In this document: positions 1-10,989 of the stretch, piece after piece
Numbering within the stretch: the first letter of the stretch is position 1
How the letters are laid out: each line of letters opens with the position of its first letter
DNA from: Earliella scabrosa
Taxonomy: Eukaryota > Basidiomycota > Agaricomycetes > Polyporales > Polyporaceae
NCBI GenBank assembly: GCA_022605405.1
Contig: JABYQQ010000019.1
Coordinates: 124,001 to 188,000, forward strand
Length of the DNA: 64,000 nt
Direction: 5' to 3'
Translations under genes and position numbers: made by a program
The notes under the pieces: generated by a model
The model's database searches: none
What the model was told of the DNA's origin: nothing
The model's input: the letters and a program-made list of their open reading frames with translations, nothing else

Positions 1-584
1 CAAGCAGGTCAGCTCGCGAACAAGGGGGAGGCGGACTACGCGAGGGGCGGAGGCGAGGACAGGGGGATGATATGCAATCATATCCAGCGGGCACGAGCAC
101 CTCCGGGACCTGGAAGCCCGCGCCTTGATGAAAACCCATGCATCAGCTGCTACGAGGACCATGCGGATCGACGCCGGCACAGAAATCTGATGCAGCGGAA
201 GGCATGATGATGTACTCATCACCACCACCAGTCATGCGACCTAAAAACGACTTTGCTAGTGAACCTGATCAGCCAAGGGACAACGTGTTTTGCCCTTTGC
301 TACTGAGCCTGATCAGCCAAGGGAGAACGAGATCGCGACAAGGCCGGGTGTTAGAGGTTGAGCACTCCACACGCGGCGGCGCGAGGGATGGCTGACGAAT
401 GCATGATAGATAACGGGTCTACTGATGTTGCGGGCACATACAACGTACTTAGCGGGGATAGAGGGAGAGACGAGTGTGGGTGGGGACGAGGAGAAGGGCT
501 AGGACAGTCAACGGGCACGGTAAGCTATGAATGTACGCACAGGAAGCATAGGAAGAGTATGCGAGCTTACCGTGCACGTTGAAC
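1..584. other. No gene recognised; left edge of window
   Basis: No family-like protein is visible in any frame. The short frames present overlap each other and lack splice-consistent extensions. This stretch lies downstream of the minus-strand gene that ends at 585, so part of it may be that gene's 3' untranslated region. Confidence 0.4.
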
Positions 585-1761
585 TCATCCGCTTGCCAAC
601 AATGACCAGGCGCACGGGCGAGATCCAGCCCGCAGCTTCCTCTGATCGGCATGACAGCCCGGGGCGCAGGTCAGGCCGCCTCTCCACCAGACAGCCGTTT
701 GCTGGGCATGTACGTCGTCCTGCCCACCAGCAGCTGGCAGTCCTTGCAGTGTGCCGAACGTACAATGGCGGTCTCGAAAGTACCGGGTAGCCGCCGCGCA
801 CCCCGAGGAGCGAACGCCGTTACAGGGGGCGGATGGGATCCACGCGGACGAGTCGAGGCTGACGTCCCAGTGGTTGCGGTGCCAGCACCCGGCCTCAGCT
901 CGCACCCACTCAGGAGGTGTGCGATAGTCGAATACGTCGAGATGGAGTGGGTTGACGAGGGCGCGAGACTGGCTGGACAGGGCGGGGTAGGCGATGGTGA
1001 AGGACCGGGACGATACGTAGTTAAAGAGGGCGGAGTTCCATGCGGTAGTGACGTAGTAAAGTGTGGAGTCGCCATCACACTCGCAGAGATTGAGACGCAC
1101 GCCGCCTTTGACGAGGTGGATCTGGTTGAGGACGTCTGGGAGAGGGAGCGTGGTGACGGCGGGCTGCGCGATTGGAACCTGCGTAGGCGGAACTTCCCCA
1201 GCGTGAGTGTGAGGGTTGACGGTCAATGCGACCGGAGGAGGGGAATCGGTGCTGGTGGGCACCCCGGTGGTCGGCGTGGGTGAGGCGGACTGGGATGGCT
1301 GAGAGCCTGCACAGAGACCAACACGTTAGGAAAGGCGGGCAACAGGGTTGGCTGGGGAATCGGGTAAGCGCACCCCAGGCGGGAACAGGATCTTGTAGTT
1401 TGACAAAGCCTTCAGTGCGCATGAGATAGCGGCGCATACCGGTATACTGGCCGCGGGGTACCAGAATGTCCACGATAGGTGCCTTAGGGTGGCCGGGATA
1501 GAGGAAGTTGAGCGCGGCGAGCCCAGTCACAATACACCGGTGGGCGTGAAACTTCTGCATGAAAGCATCCATGCTGTCGATGGCTGGACGGAAGATCGCG
1601 CGCCATCGGCGCAGGAGCACGGCGGTGACATACTGATCGGCCAGTTTGAAAGTGAGACGCAACCGCACGAGCGAGTCAGCATCTAGAAGGTCGACAATGG
1701 CCACGCATATGTCGTGGACGAGGGGAGGGAAAAGTGGGGGCAGAGGGGGGTGATTGGGCAT
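585..1761 (-). CDS. F-box-like hypothetical protein of a basidiomycete family
   Basis: Two exons, 1761-1374 and 1306-585, join in frame across a 67-bp intron (donor gtgcgc, acceptor gtgcag) to give about 369 residues. The N-terminus (PPLVHDICVAIVDLLDADSL) looks like a diverged F-box. It is followed by a segment around HRCIVTGLAALNFLYPGH, a Pro/Thr-rich linker, and a conserved-looking block containing LCECDGDS, SFTIAYPALSSQSRALVNP and WVRAEAGCWHRNHWDVS. The C-terminus has a Cys-containing stretch (RYFRDRHCTFGTLQGL). I recognise the general pattern from agaricomycete hypothetical proteins that combine an F-box-like start with a C-terminal domain of unknown function. It could act as a substrate receptor in a ubiquitin ligase, but nothing in the sequence names a partner. 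It is not closely similar to the five F-box paralogues at 42-63 kb. Confidence 0.6.
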
Positions 1762-2339
1762 GGGGGTGGAGCGAGTTCAACCGGTGATGACGAGGAGCAC
1801 GTCTGGGGAAAGTTTCGGAGATCGCCGGAGCCTCGTGGCGCGAAGCCAATCTGCACAGCCACTAAGGATCGACCGCAGCGAAGGGTCGGGCCCGGGGCAA
1901 GCGATGTATAGAACAAGAGCCGGCTAATGATATGCGTATCGAGGATCAAGAGAACGGGGGCGGACGGGAGATGGGGCCAACTGGCCGCCTGGGGGGCACC
2001 ACAGGTCTGAACGAGGCACCGAATGCGCCACGGGGATGGGGCAGATCACCATGGGTCGACGGCTGATAGGTGAGGATTCATGCGTACAGGCAGACGCACT
2101 TCGGGACCTATCAAGCAGTGCGTGTTGATCGTGCATCGCCATCGATGGCAAAGAGTCAGTGATAAGGGCGAGTGGGAGCAGGCTACCCTTTGCGCATGGG
2201 AGCGACCCTGCCCGTGTATGTGAGTGCTCTCTGGTGCGGCGTGCCACTGTAAGCGATCAACATTGACCTGTTACTCGCTTGCTAGATCCCGAAGACGAAC
2301 GAAATCTATTCTGGTACTGCGACTACGATAGCGTGCGAC
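1762..2339. other. Divergent intergenic region
   Basis: This lies between the 5' ends of the minus-strand F-box-like gene and the plus-strand Ulp1-like gene, so it should hold both promoters. No clear TATA box was identified and no protein-like frame is supported. Confidence 0.4.
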
Positions 2340-3341
2340 ATGACGCAAGCGATGCCCACCGTCCACTGGAAGAAGTGGAGCGTAGAGCAACTGTTGGCGT
2401 ACACACGAGAGCAAGGGAGGGAAGGTGTCACTGGAGGTTCGGAGGACGCGGCCGGCGGCACGCAAGCATGGCAAGCCGACGAAGAAGTGGGCACAGTACG
2501 GGAGATGTGGGACAGTGCGATGCGTTGGCTGCTCGCAGTTCGCGATGGGCACGGGGGGGACATCAACACTCTGACATCAGCGAACCTCGCGTTGACCTCG
2601 CTGAAGGGTCTCCCGTGTTATCCTGACAGCCCGCCGGATGCGACGCTGGGTTTGACTGGGCTGCCGCTAGTAGCTGTCCTAGTGACCCTGCTATCAGACC
2701 AGCCAATGTCCCTGGACGCCTTCGGAGCGCTGATCGACGTGCTCAAAGCTCGTTTGGCTCGGGACCGCGGGCAGGAAGGACGGGTGCGAGTGTTCGGGGC
2801 GCGCGCCTGGATGTCGTTTCGTGCGGGGCACCACAGCGGCTGGACCAGCTATCGGACCGGAGGCCTTTACCGTGAACTTCGGGAGGAGGCGGCACTGATG
2901 CACGCAGGAACAAACCGGGTCGACACCATATGGATTCCGTGGCTGACCGAAGAGACTTGGCTGGTCTACATGCTGGATGTTCAGCATAAGATGATCAGAT
3001 CGCCGCCGCCGGCGGTCGGGCTCCGAACGCGCGCTGAAGTCGTCGCCACAATCCAAGGATGGTTGGGGGCGGCGGGGTGGGGCGAGTGGGGCGTCGAGAG
3101 CACACTGAGCTACGGAGGGCCGGAGGACGGGTACTCGTGTGGGATCATTGCAGTCAATGCGATGATGCACGTCCTGTTTCAGGAGGAGCTGTGGACGACG
3201 CGTACTCGGGAGAGGGTTCGCATCTTGCAATACCTCAACGTTTTGAGCGGTGCGGGCCTGCTGGTTTATGGTGAGTTCGAACGGCATACATTGCGGTGGC
3301 GGTTGTTAGCTAAGACTGATTACGAAGGTGCAGCGTCGTAA
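2340..3341 (+). CDS. Ulp1-like (C48) cysteine-protease-fold protein A, catalytic His missing
   Basis: A single open frame of 333 residues with no obvious intron. The C-terminal third has the layout of Ulp1/SENP proteases: a strand block IWIPWLTEETWLVYMLDV (about residues 197-214), an amphipathic helix with IQGWLGAAGWGEW, then GGPEDGYSCGIIAVNAM (259-275), whose Cys267 sits at the nucleophile position followed by Gly. In Ulp1 enzymes a His precedes the Trp of the first block; here Thr206 stands there, and the usual Asp-Ser-Leu after the next strand is absent. It is therefore probably a non-catalytic or specialised relative. Ulp1 enzymes normally remove SUMO or related tags. Two paralogues follow at 14329 and 17068 (minus). 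The N-terminal half is not recognised and is shorter than in the paralogues. The spacer after it carries the transposon insertion. Confidence 0.6.
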   Translation: MTQAMPTVHWKKWSVEQLLAYTREQGREGVTGGSEDAAGGTQAWQADEEVGTVREMWDSAMRWLLAVRDGHGGDINTLTSANLALTSLKGLPCYPDSPPDATLGLTGLPLVAVLVTLLSDQPMSLDAFGALIDVLKARLARDRGQEGRVRVFGARAWMSFRAGHHSGWTSYRTGGLYRELREEAALMHAGTNRVDTIWIPWLTEETWLVYMLDVQHKMIRSPPPAVGLRTRAEVVATIQGWLGAAGWGEWGVESTLSYGGPEDGYSCGIIAVNAMMHVLFQEELWTTRTRERVRILQYLNVLSGAGLLVYGEFERHTLRWRLLAKTDYEGAAS

Positions 3342-3539
3342 TATGGGGGGCTGGTACATGGGCGAGAGGGCGGAGGACAGGGGAGTCAGGAAAGTGGTAG
3401 TCAGGGATTGGATGACTGCAGCGAAATAGGGAGGGTTTGTGACGCAGCGGGCAAATTTAGCGCAGGGGGTGGTGAATATGACGAGATTGAGTGGGCAGGT
3501 AGAATTGCCTATTCGGGATAGTCAGAGGCGGGTGAGGGA

Positions 3540-3547
3540 GACCACGA
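3540..3547. repeat. Target-site duplication, left copy (GACCACGA)
   Basis: The 8 bp GACCACGA directly precede the first base of the left inverted repeat and are repeated exactly after the last base of the right repeat (14260-14267). Eight-bp duplications are known for Zisupton-type elements of the KDZ group. Confidence 0.93.
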
Positions 3548-4172
3548 CACCAGGACATCACTGATTGCCCGGCTAATTAGCCTGTCATATCACCCCTGAT
3601 ATGGCAAGCTATCCAGCCCCGAAACTGTTTCCCCCGCACACTAGTAGTATCCCTGGGGAAACTACCCAGTATTACTGAAAGCAGTAATGAACTGCTCCCC
3701 CCACACGGAGGCCACTTGCGGGCAGATAAGTAGATGAGATAAGCAAGATCAGTAGAGATAAGACAAAGCTGCCATCACTCCCGCCCAGCGCCCGCCTCGG
3801 CATCAATGATCCCGGCGCTCGGCCACGCCACGCGTCTCCCGACGACGTCGGGACGTGTCCGCTCGCTGTCCCGCACGATGGCGGCGACGTTCCGCTCTCC
3901 AGAGGCCATCCCTTGGCCGTTTTGCTTCGTTCTTTGGCGGTTATATAGGTTTGTATGGGCTGCGAGTGCACTGGTACATGTAGCTAAGCGTTATACCTAC
4001 AGCTAGGTCGTCCACCCGGGTACCGGGAGCTCTCGGTGGGTGACGTCACAAGCGCCCCGCAGGCGATGAGTCAGCGCTGCGCCCATCAAGCCCGCCTCGC
4101 TCCCGCCCTTCCTCGCGCCTCTTCTCACCGTCCACGACGCCCGCGCTGCGCCTCCTCGTCGCGCTCTCTCTC
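3548..4172 (+). repeat. Left terminal inverted repeat (about 625 bp)
   Basis: It is the reverse complement of 13635-14259; the coordinate sum of paired bases is constant (17807) at every point checked. It holds short palindromes near the tip (GGCTAATTAGCC at 3569-3580; ATATCACCCCTGATAT just after). The 99-codon frame at 3971-3672 (minus) and its twin at 13836-14135 are by-products of the repeat, not separate genes. Confidence 0.93.
3942..4073 (+). promoter_or_regulatory. Inward promoter-like block in left inverted repeat
   Basis: A TATA element (TTATATAGG; core 3942-3947) faces into the element. About 95 bp downstream is TGACGTCA (4041-4048, CRE type), then TGAGTCA (4067-4073, AP-1/Gcn4 type); both are classic bZIP recognition sequences. 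The transposase ATG is about 1 kb downstream, so if this is its promoter the leader must be long and probably spliced; GTATGT at 4192 and GTAAGT at 4685 are good donors. The sites could also match by chance, and TGAGTCA overlaps the ATG of a small frame. Confidence 0.45.
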
Positions 4173-4504
4173 ACTCTCGCTCAACCTTCAGGTATGTGGA
4201 TCGGCTCACTGACCCACCTGGACCCGCTGTTCAGCCGCGTGTCTACGGTCTAGACCGCACAACGCCCCATCCACAGCCCACTGACACGCCCCCGACGCTG
4301 ACCCCGCACCCCCGACCGCTAACGCCGCCGGCGTTGAATTTCCCGCCGCCCATCGGCAAACCATCGCTAGTGCTATACGACTCGCGCGGCCGCCACACCT
4401 ACGCGTCCTGCCAAGCCCGCCAGGTCCGCGACTCCGTGCTCCTCCCCCTCTTCCCCTCCCCCCTCCCCCCCTCCCTCTCCCTCCCTCCCCAGTCCCACGC
4501 ATGA
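4066..4504 (+). CDS. Possible small Arg/Ser/Pro-rich ORF crossing the inner edge of the left inverted repeat
   Basis: ATG at 4066 opens 42 codons (MSQRCAHQARLAPALPR...), a well-formed 43-bp intron (4192-4234; GTATGT ... TTCAG) restores frame, and a Pro-rich exon runs to a stop at 4504. The first exon lies inside the inverted repeat, so the same peptide starts at the other end of the element (minus strand, from 13741). There the second exon is recognisably related (shared PPTLTPH and IGKP) but in another frame. The conserved words hint at a real sequence. Low complexity and the frame break at the right end argue for a leader or a decayed exon of the transposase transcript. No function is known. 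Confidence 0.2.
4438..4497 (+). promoter_or_regulatory. Pyrimidine-rich tract upstream of transposase gene
   Basis: A C/T-only run of about 58 bases ends in CAG at 4494. It could be the polypyrimidine tract of a leader-intron acceptor or a CT-rich promoter box of the kind common in filamentous fungi. Similar tracts stand before the other two genes of the element. Confidence 0.4.
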
Positions 4505-4943
4505 CACGCTGGTATGTCTCGACAACGAACCCGGATTCTCGGCACGCGCATGCCTGGCGGAGGGCTCTCGTCTTGGCAGGAGCCGACTGTCGGTAGGTAC
4601 ATGCCATCAAAATCATTAACACCGGCTAATCCCGAGACTCGCAGTACTCTCGCAGATTGGCTGTGCTTCAAACCTCTATATGCTGGTAAGTCTTGCCTCC
4701 TTCCTGTAGACACGGCGACTGGCATGCATGGGATGTGGCGGAGCGGCATAAGTAGCAGGATTTGAGTGTAGAATCAGTCATGTTGATGCACGTGGACTAT
4801 GTGGCTGATGTATTTGTACTGCATCCGTCACAATGTGGAACGGCAATCTAACGTATATCGCACGCATGGAACACGCATGGCTAGCTACTTATAAGTACCA
4901 CTTTGTTCAACAGTCCGAACACGAGCCTGCCCGCAGAACTATC

Positions 4944-7900
4944 ATGGCGAAGTCAAAATCCGGCCGCGTCCGCGTCGTGGCACCCAGCCCATACAGCACT
5001 GACCGCTCCGGCTTTGGAGCTAGAAAGTTCATAGCCAAGTCATACACACCTCAAGCGGCTTATGAGGCCAAGGTAGCAACCGAGGCTGAGATACATCGGG
5101 CGTACCTTGGTGAGAACAGCGGTTACATGAGCTATTGTAACATCTAATATGTACCCTGTAGCGACGGACACTGTGGCTGCACAGGCCATAGCTCACGCTG
5201 GAGGAGACTCCCTTCCCGAGCTTCCTGAGGAGGAAGACTTTTTCCCTATGGATGTAGATGAGGGGGACGTAGATGAAGACGACGCATGGGAAGATCTCGA
5301 CGATCAGGATGAGGGTATCCAGATCCGAGATCTCATGGGTCTCAGGTACGCATTCTCGGCTCTTGTCCTCCGCACGAACTGACTCTCGTGTCCGCAGGAA
5401 TCGCTTCCGTAGCGCAAAGGACAAGCGGTCGTGGGCGGAGAGGCTCGAACGCATGGACGCCAACTGGAACAAAGTACTACCACGTCTTGTGGAGGCGTAC
5501 TTGCGCTGGCGCTATCCTCCGCCCCCGGCAGCCGACAACTTGCCGCCGTTACCCGCCGACACCATCTGGACAATACCCGACGAGAGCGACAATGATCCGC
5601 CGGCCACACCGCCGAGCATGGCGGGACCCCCTCCCCCTCCCCCTCCCCCTCCTCCGCCCGAAGAACAGGGTCCTTTCATTGTCCAAGTATTCGACATCTA
5701 TACCCTTGCATCAACCGCAACAATTCGGTTTGAGGCCGCGCTCACGCATGCTGAGGCGCTCGTACAGAGCGGCTACCTCGGGACGGTGCCTGATTCTCCA
5801 TCCCTCGCCATTTCCTTGAAGACGCTTGAACTCATGCGCAGCATCAAAATGGTAAAATCTTCGTTCAGCATCGAAGCTTTCACCCGCCTCCTATGCTATC
5901 ACTACTCTGTAAGTCAGATGCTGCACATTGAAGTTGAGCTGATTAGCTAATTACTGCCAGATCCCCTATCATCGATCTCTACGGACGGCCTTGGCGGACG
6001 TGTTTGATGTGTATCTCATGATCATCCGGACAGTTGATCAACGGGTACGTGCCGCGCTCGGCCGAGACCTACCTAATTGGCGAATACTGTACGGGTGCCC
6101 TGCTTGCGGATATGAGGTGCGTCGTTCTCGACTTATGGTCACGATCCGTTGCGCTAACGATGCCACAGGTCGACGGGGAGCGTCCGAAGTGCTTCTCGCG
6201 GCTTTGGTGTATGGACGGCAATACTTCGCTCAAGCGCGCGCGGTTAGCTCGAGGCCGCAAAATCGGCGATCAACGCGTGTTCGAGAGCGACTACTTCTTG
6301 ACAACGGAGTATGTGAACAGATTTGCGAATGAGGTGCGCGCGCGGCCTCAGACAACAGCCAAGTCTGGCGACAAAGACAAAGACACTACCGAGATATCCG
6401 ACGAGGAGGAGGACGTGGATGAGGACGAACGAACGGACACGCCTCCAGCCAGTCAGGAACCGACCAACGACAAGCCGAGCCCCAACGCAGCGGTGCCTGA
6501 CGCTCCGGTCACTTCTCGCGCTGGGGAGCCGCCCGCAGAGTCCCCGAACTCTCCCATGACCACGGAAACGAATGATCCGAAGACTGCTCCGGTGTCCGAT
6601 CCCGTCGCACCTGATCCCAACGTTGAGGCTCGGCTTCGAGCCGCCCAGGAACCCTTCATTGAGGGAGACCCGACCGACGGCTCCCCCGACATCGAGTCCA
6701 CATGCACGAAGAACTGGAAGGCTGCGGCTGCAGACGAGAAAAAACGCACATGGGACATCTTCGAGGAAACCGGCATATTCGCGTCAGCCTGTAGACATGG
6801 ATTTGTGCTGTGGATCATTGACCAGATCCGGAGCGGCGAGTTGTAAGTCTAATTCTCGTACATATGCGTGCTAAATTGACATGCTTATAGGGCCAAATAT
6901 CCCCTCGCTACTGTTTCGAAAGCTCTGGAGTGCATGCCGCCAGCCTGGATGTGTGGCTTCGACGTCGGGTGCTCATTTCGCGGAACCGCTTCGCGCAGTT
7001 CGCTTGGCACACTTCTTGAGCAGCGCCAATGTGAGATCTGCGTCAACGCTTTCCACGGATACTCCCACGCGTTCGCCTGCCAGGTCCGCCATCACCCGAA
7101 CGTCATCAAGGGTCTAGGCCTCGAGGACTTTGAGACGATGGAACGTATCTTCTCAGTTTCGAATCATCTCGCCAGCGTCATCCGGTATACTACTGCGTAC
7201 CGGCGACGCGTACTCATCGAGCTCCACTTTCGGCGCTGGGACGAGGAACGCTATCTGGCATTGGGCAAGTTTCTATACGAGAACTACATTCAAGCACTCG
7301 AAATTATTGACAAGCAGAAGAGGGGCGTTGAGGAGACCATGCGCGAGCTAGAGTTGACGCCCGAAGATCTCGATGTCCTCCATGCCGAGCAACGCAAGTA
7401 TGTGGAGAATGTCGGCAAGGAGGATCCTCGCAACACCTATGTCATCGCATACGTCGGAGCGCTCGAAGAGCTCCGTGATATCAAGTACGTGTCATGTCAC
7501 TGCTTACTCACACATCGTCACGACACTGACCGTCTTGCTCCTATGTTCCAGCGCTCAGCTGGAGGGTACCCAAGCAGCCTTCCTGAAGAATGCCCCCAGC
7601 CTCCCTCTGCAATTCCTACAGCCTCATACCGGTCCGACCGACTACAATGCTGAGTTCTCGAAGGGCCGAAAATTGGAGACCAACCGACGGTATCTTGACC
7701 AGTGCCGCAAAGTCTTGATGCTTGAGATTGCGGAGATGGAGGTGGCTCTCGGGGTCGAGGTCACTTGGCAGCCGTCCGATCCCGATTACGTCGCAGCTCA
7801 GCAATACATCGCTACACGGAAATATCAAGTGGCCCTCGGTAATCTACAGCGCCTCGTGGTCCAGCGGCTATTTGAGTTGCACAAAATGAACTTGTCACAG

Positions 7901-8629
7901 ACCGGTAAGATCCAATCTGACGACGTCATCGCTCCTCCTGACGGACCGCACTCCTGTCTAGGCTACAAGGTTCGACGAGCCATCGCGAAGAGTCTACAGA
8001 AACGATCCCGCGCCATCCGCAATGCACTGAAGACGTACAACGGCGCCGCGAAGGCGCTCGATCCTCCCCGACCCCCCCTCGATTGGCAGACAATCTCCCA
8101 CTACCGCTTCCTACAAGAGTTCGAACTTCTGAATGACACCCGCGCCGAGCTCCGGGACAAACGCTGGGCTGACCCGCTCGTGCGCGAACTCATGCGTCGT
8201 GCGAATCGGGTTGCGCGCGCTGAGGAGGAGATCGACCGGGTGAGTGACGAGGCGATCCGAATCCACACCTCCATACGCGACGAGGAGCTTGTCTTTGCCG
8301 CGGTTCTTGAAGACATGATCCGCACCAGGGACCAGCTGTATGGAGCTGTGGCGGATTTTGTTCGGCGGCGACAACGCGCCAACGCTCACGTACTAACCAG
8401 TCTTAACAAGCTCTACCGACATCCCCGATACGCCGGACCGACCACTCCTGGTCTTCGTCCTGGAGGCTCTTTGCCTGCCATCCGGCCTCACTCCGGCCTC
8501 AGTACGCTACTGCAGTCGAGTCAGCGAGCTGAGGTCACCGCAGACGACGGTAACGAGGATGCGGGGGATGAACATGAGGAGGAAATGTTCAATGCACTTA
8601 CGGACTTCATCGCGAGCATGCATGTGTAG
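4944..8629 (+). CDS. KDZ transposase with CxC1-type N-terminus
   Basis: Seven exons (4944-5109, 5162-5345, 5398-5908, 5961-6116, 6169-6842, 6891-7484, 7552-8629) join in frame into 1120 residues, the usual size for basidiomycete KDZ proteins. After a basic start there is an acidic stretch, a Pro run (about 8 prolines plus neighbours) and a CxC1-like region ending in the zinc-ligand pair CPAC (Cys333, Cys336). The RNase-H-fold KDZ domain follows: MDGN with Asp355 (first catalytic Asp), an acidic low-complexity insert, ACRHGFVL and SGELAKYPLA, GFDVGC with Asp588 (second Asp), HGYSHAFACQ (619-628) and GLEDFETMERIFS with acidic residues 642-648. A long coiled-coil-rich C-terminus follows. The protein should cut and rejoin the ends of its own element in the nucleus. 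ATG 4944 is preferred because CCCGCAG just upstream resembles an acceptor; the frame stays open back to 4833. Confidence 0.9.
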
Positions 8630-9122
8630 AAGTTATACAACATATCGCACTTGGGTTGAATGATACTATGCTGTGTCTATATATTTACGTTGTGAATCTC
8701 TACGTTTGCTAGCGGCGCAGCCCGAACGTTAGTAGTAGCAATATTGTGCTGGTGTGGTGCATGTTAATCCGAAGCCTATCTTTGGAGGCTTCGATTTCTC
8801 ATGTGCACTGCACTTCGCGCCAAACCCAAACTTTGTTGACATCCGGACACCGATGCACCTCCGCCAGTTTTGCGATGATCAATACGGTTGTAACATCTCA
8901 TTATGACCCATTTGCTCAAGCTAAGAATGCTGAGAGGGGAGGAGAACATGTGTACAGTGGTAGTCGAACACATGGATAGCGCACTAAGCGACTGGACATC
9001 GATTGATCAGATACCGCACGTCCGACTTGCGTCTTGCTCTCATTGCCCCATACCCCCTCCCCCCCTCCCCCCTCCCCCCTCCCCCCTCCCCCCGCCCTCT
9101 CCCCTCTCACTATCGTTGCAGC
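8630..9122. other. Intergenic region between transposase and second element gene
   Basis: The first part is the probable 3' end of the transposase transcript. A nearly pure C/T tract at 9050-9112 (repeated CCCCCCT) lies directly before the ATG of the next gene and is probably its promoter or leader. No gene is supported here. Confidence 0.5.
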
Positions 9123-10715
9123 ATGAGGGTTCATACCGATGCCCCAATCCCTCGAGGAACCATCATGAAGGAGAGAGCGAGATATTACGTAGTGCTTGGA
9201 AGAGAGAACACGGGCGTCTTCCCGCAACGGTGAGTTGCCTGTCCTTGTTTTCTTCCCCAGTCCTCAACCATCTTCAAGACCTCAAAACGTCGCCATTGGC
9301 AAACACGCTTCCCTCCTCCCAATCGTCGTGGTGTGCAACCGGTACAGTGAAGCTACGTGGCTCGATCCGCTGAACGACGACATCAAGTTGAAGGTCAAAG
9401 GGAGGAAGTATGAGGATGTGCGGAAGCAGCTGCTGTCGCTCTGCAAGAGCTCTCGGATCGTTGGTCTGGCGTTTGCGTCGCACAAGAAGATGTACGGGCT
9501 TAAGGTGGCGAAGGAGACGGGGATATATTGTGGTCTCGACTGGTACGTCCTCGTGTTACAGTTGCTCGCGTATGGACTGACCGTGCACAGGACCAGCGAG
9601 GTCCTCCCATTCACCTCACATCCCGGCGCAGAGTTCAAGAGCTTCAAGTCATTCCTTGAAGCACTCATGTTCATGCTAGATAAGGAACATCTGCAGGAAG
9701 AGCTTTCGGACGACGACAACGACTGGGAGCAGGACCTCGAGTGCGAGACTGAAGAACCCCCTCCGCCCTCCCCTTCCCCCTCCCCCCCCGCTCCCGCCAT
9801 TCTCCCCAGTCCTATCGCTTCGCAGGACGCCCGTGGACCTCGTTTCAACACGAGCGGACATGGTCCCCTGCCGCGCTCATCGTCTCCGATCAAGGCTGAG
9901 CGGAGCACCTCTCCGTCCAAGAGTGCTGTTCCCACCACCCCAGCCCGCTCATCGGCGCAGCCATACGAGCGGCTTCCCAGCCGTCAGGCCACTCCGTTGG
10001 GACGAACAACGACGCAGACGGCGCCTCCATCCCTTCCCTCCAGTCCAGTCCCTGTCCGTGCGGTTACACAGTCCGCACCGCCTGCCGATGGCACCCCCGC
10101 TGGCTCAACGTCCCCCGCTAAGGCACGCGCTGTCAAGATCGAGTACGGCGCTCGTATGATGGAACGCGCAGCATCGCTGCCGCCACCGTTTGGTTTGAGT
10201 ACCCTTCTGCCTGTCAGCCCGTCGCGGGGCGCAGGGGGCCGGGCAGCCGCCCTCTATCCGTACACAAGCATCTCATCCGCATCGCGTGCACGAGCTGGGA
10301 CGCGACCTCCTCCATTGGACCCCGCAGATGGTATGTATCTCTTGTCACGGGTATTGAACCTTGCTAACATGATCTTATAGCCGTTGACATCTCCGACGAG
10401 GAGTTCGTCGACGCAGAGACCCATCGTCTGCCGACAGCGGATACCCTGCGGAGCCTGTTCCGCCCGCTGACGCTCAGTACTGATGGTGCCATAGTGCCTG
10501 ATGTCCCAATGGTCACCATGGGCGCTGCGGCTGACGCCTGGTTCCAAGGACGCCGAACTTCGGCATACCACCAGATGCTCATCCTCCAGGCCTACGTGCT
10601 CACGGACAGCACCGACGACTTTGCTCGGGCTGTGTCCCGACCTCCTCTGCAAATCATGATGAGCGACGCGGAGAAGCTGTGGGCGAACATCGCGCTTGCG
10701 ATCCCGCCAATGTGA
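9123..10715 (+). CDS. Transposon cargo protein with viroplasmin-like motif
   Basis: Exons are 9123-9229, 9279-9542 (9261 is an alternative in-frame acceptor), 9591-10330 and 10381-10715, about 481 residues. The start has YYVVLGRENTGVF, which resembles the first strand of a viroplasmin/RNase HI N-terminal motif. A better match lies around residues 118-150: TGIYCGLDW followed by PGAEFKSFKSFLEALMFML, close to the GIY..W...V.G.PGA.FKSF pattern. Such small domains bind RNA-DNA hybrids or dsRNA in RNase H1 and are frequent in agaricomycete proteins. The middle is long, disordered and rich in Pro and Ser; the C-terminal 110 residues form an unrecognised compact region (VDISDEEFVDAETHRLP onward). No RNase H catalytic core is visible. 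It sits head-to-tail between transposase and HMG-box genes, so a role in element biology is likely, but its nature is unknown. Confidence 0.62.
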
Positions 10716-10921
10716 GCGTGGTGCGCCTTTGGATCGGGTATCCGTCGGGCGTCGGGCTTTGAAGTACTAGTGGTCTTGGATGTTTCGCGTAGTTGGATAA
10801 TTTGTTGCCCGTTGCTTTGTATCATCTCATTTGCTTGCTTTCTGCGTCATGTATGTTACGTGCGTCGTGTTCATTAAAAATTGTGACCGTCGGTAGCCAG
10901 ACCAACTCTGCCGCTCCCCGC

Positions 10922-10975
10922 CCTCTTCCCCCTCTTCCCCCTCTTCCCCCTCTTCCCCCTCTTCCCCCTCTTCCC
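10922..10975 (+). repeat. Six 9-bp tandem copies of CCTCTTCCC
   Basis: Six uninterrupted copies end 15 bp before the ATG of the HMG-box gene. The tract is pyrimidine-only on the plus strand, as before the other element genes, and may be a promoter or leader element. The nonameric unit could vary in copy number between element copies. Confidence 0.8.
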
Positions 10976-10989
10976 CCTCCTATCCTGCC

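Noticed and set aside
3672..3971. 99-codon minus-strand frame, identical to one at 13836-14135
   Set aside because: The identity comes from the terminal inverted repeats; composition and lack of domains argue against a gene.
7373..7551. Upstream extension of the open frame that contains the last transposase exon
   Set aside because: It is in another frame from exon 6 and includes the intron 7485-7551; the spliced model gives family-like sequence on both sides.
10914..10980. Possible CRISPR-like regular repeat
   Set aside because: The 9-bp units have no spacers; it is a simple tandem repeat in a eukaryotic genome.
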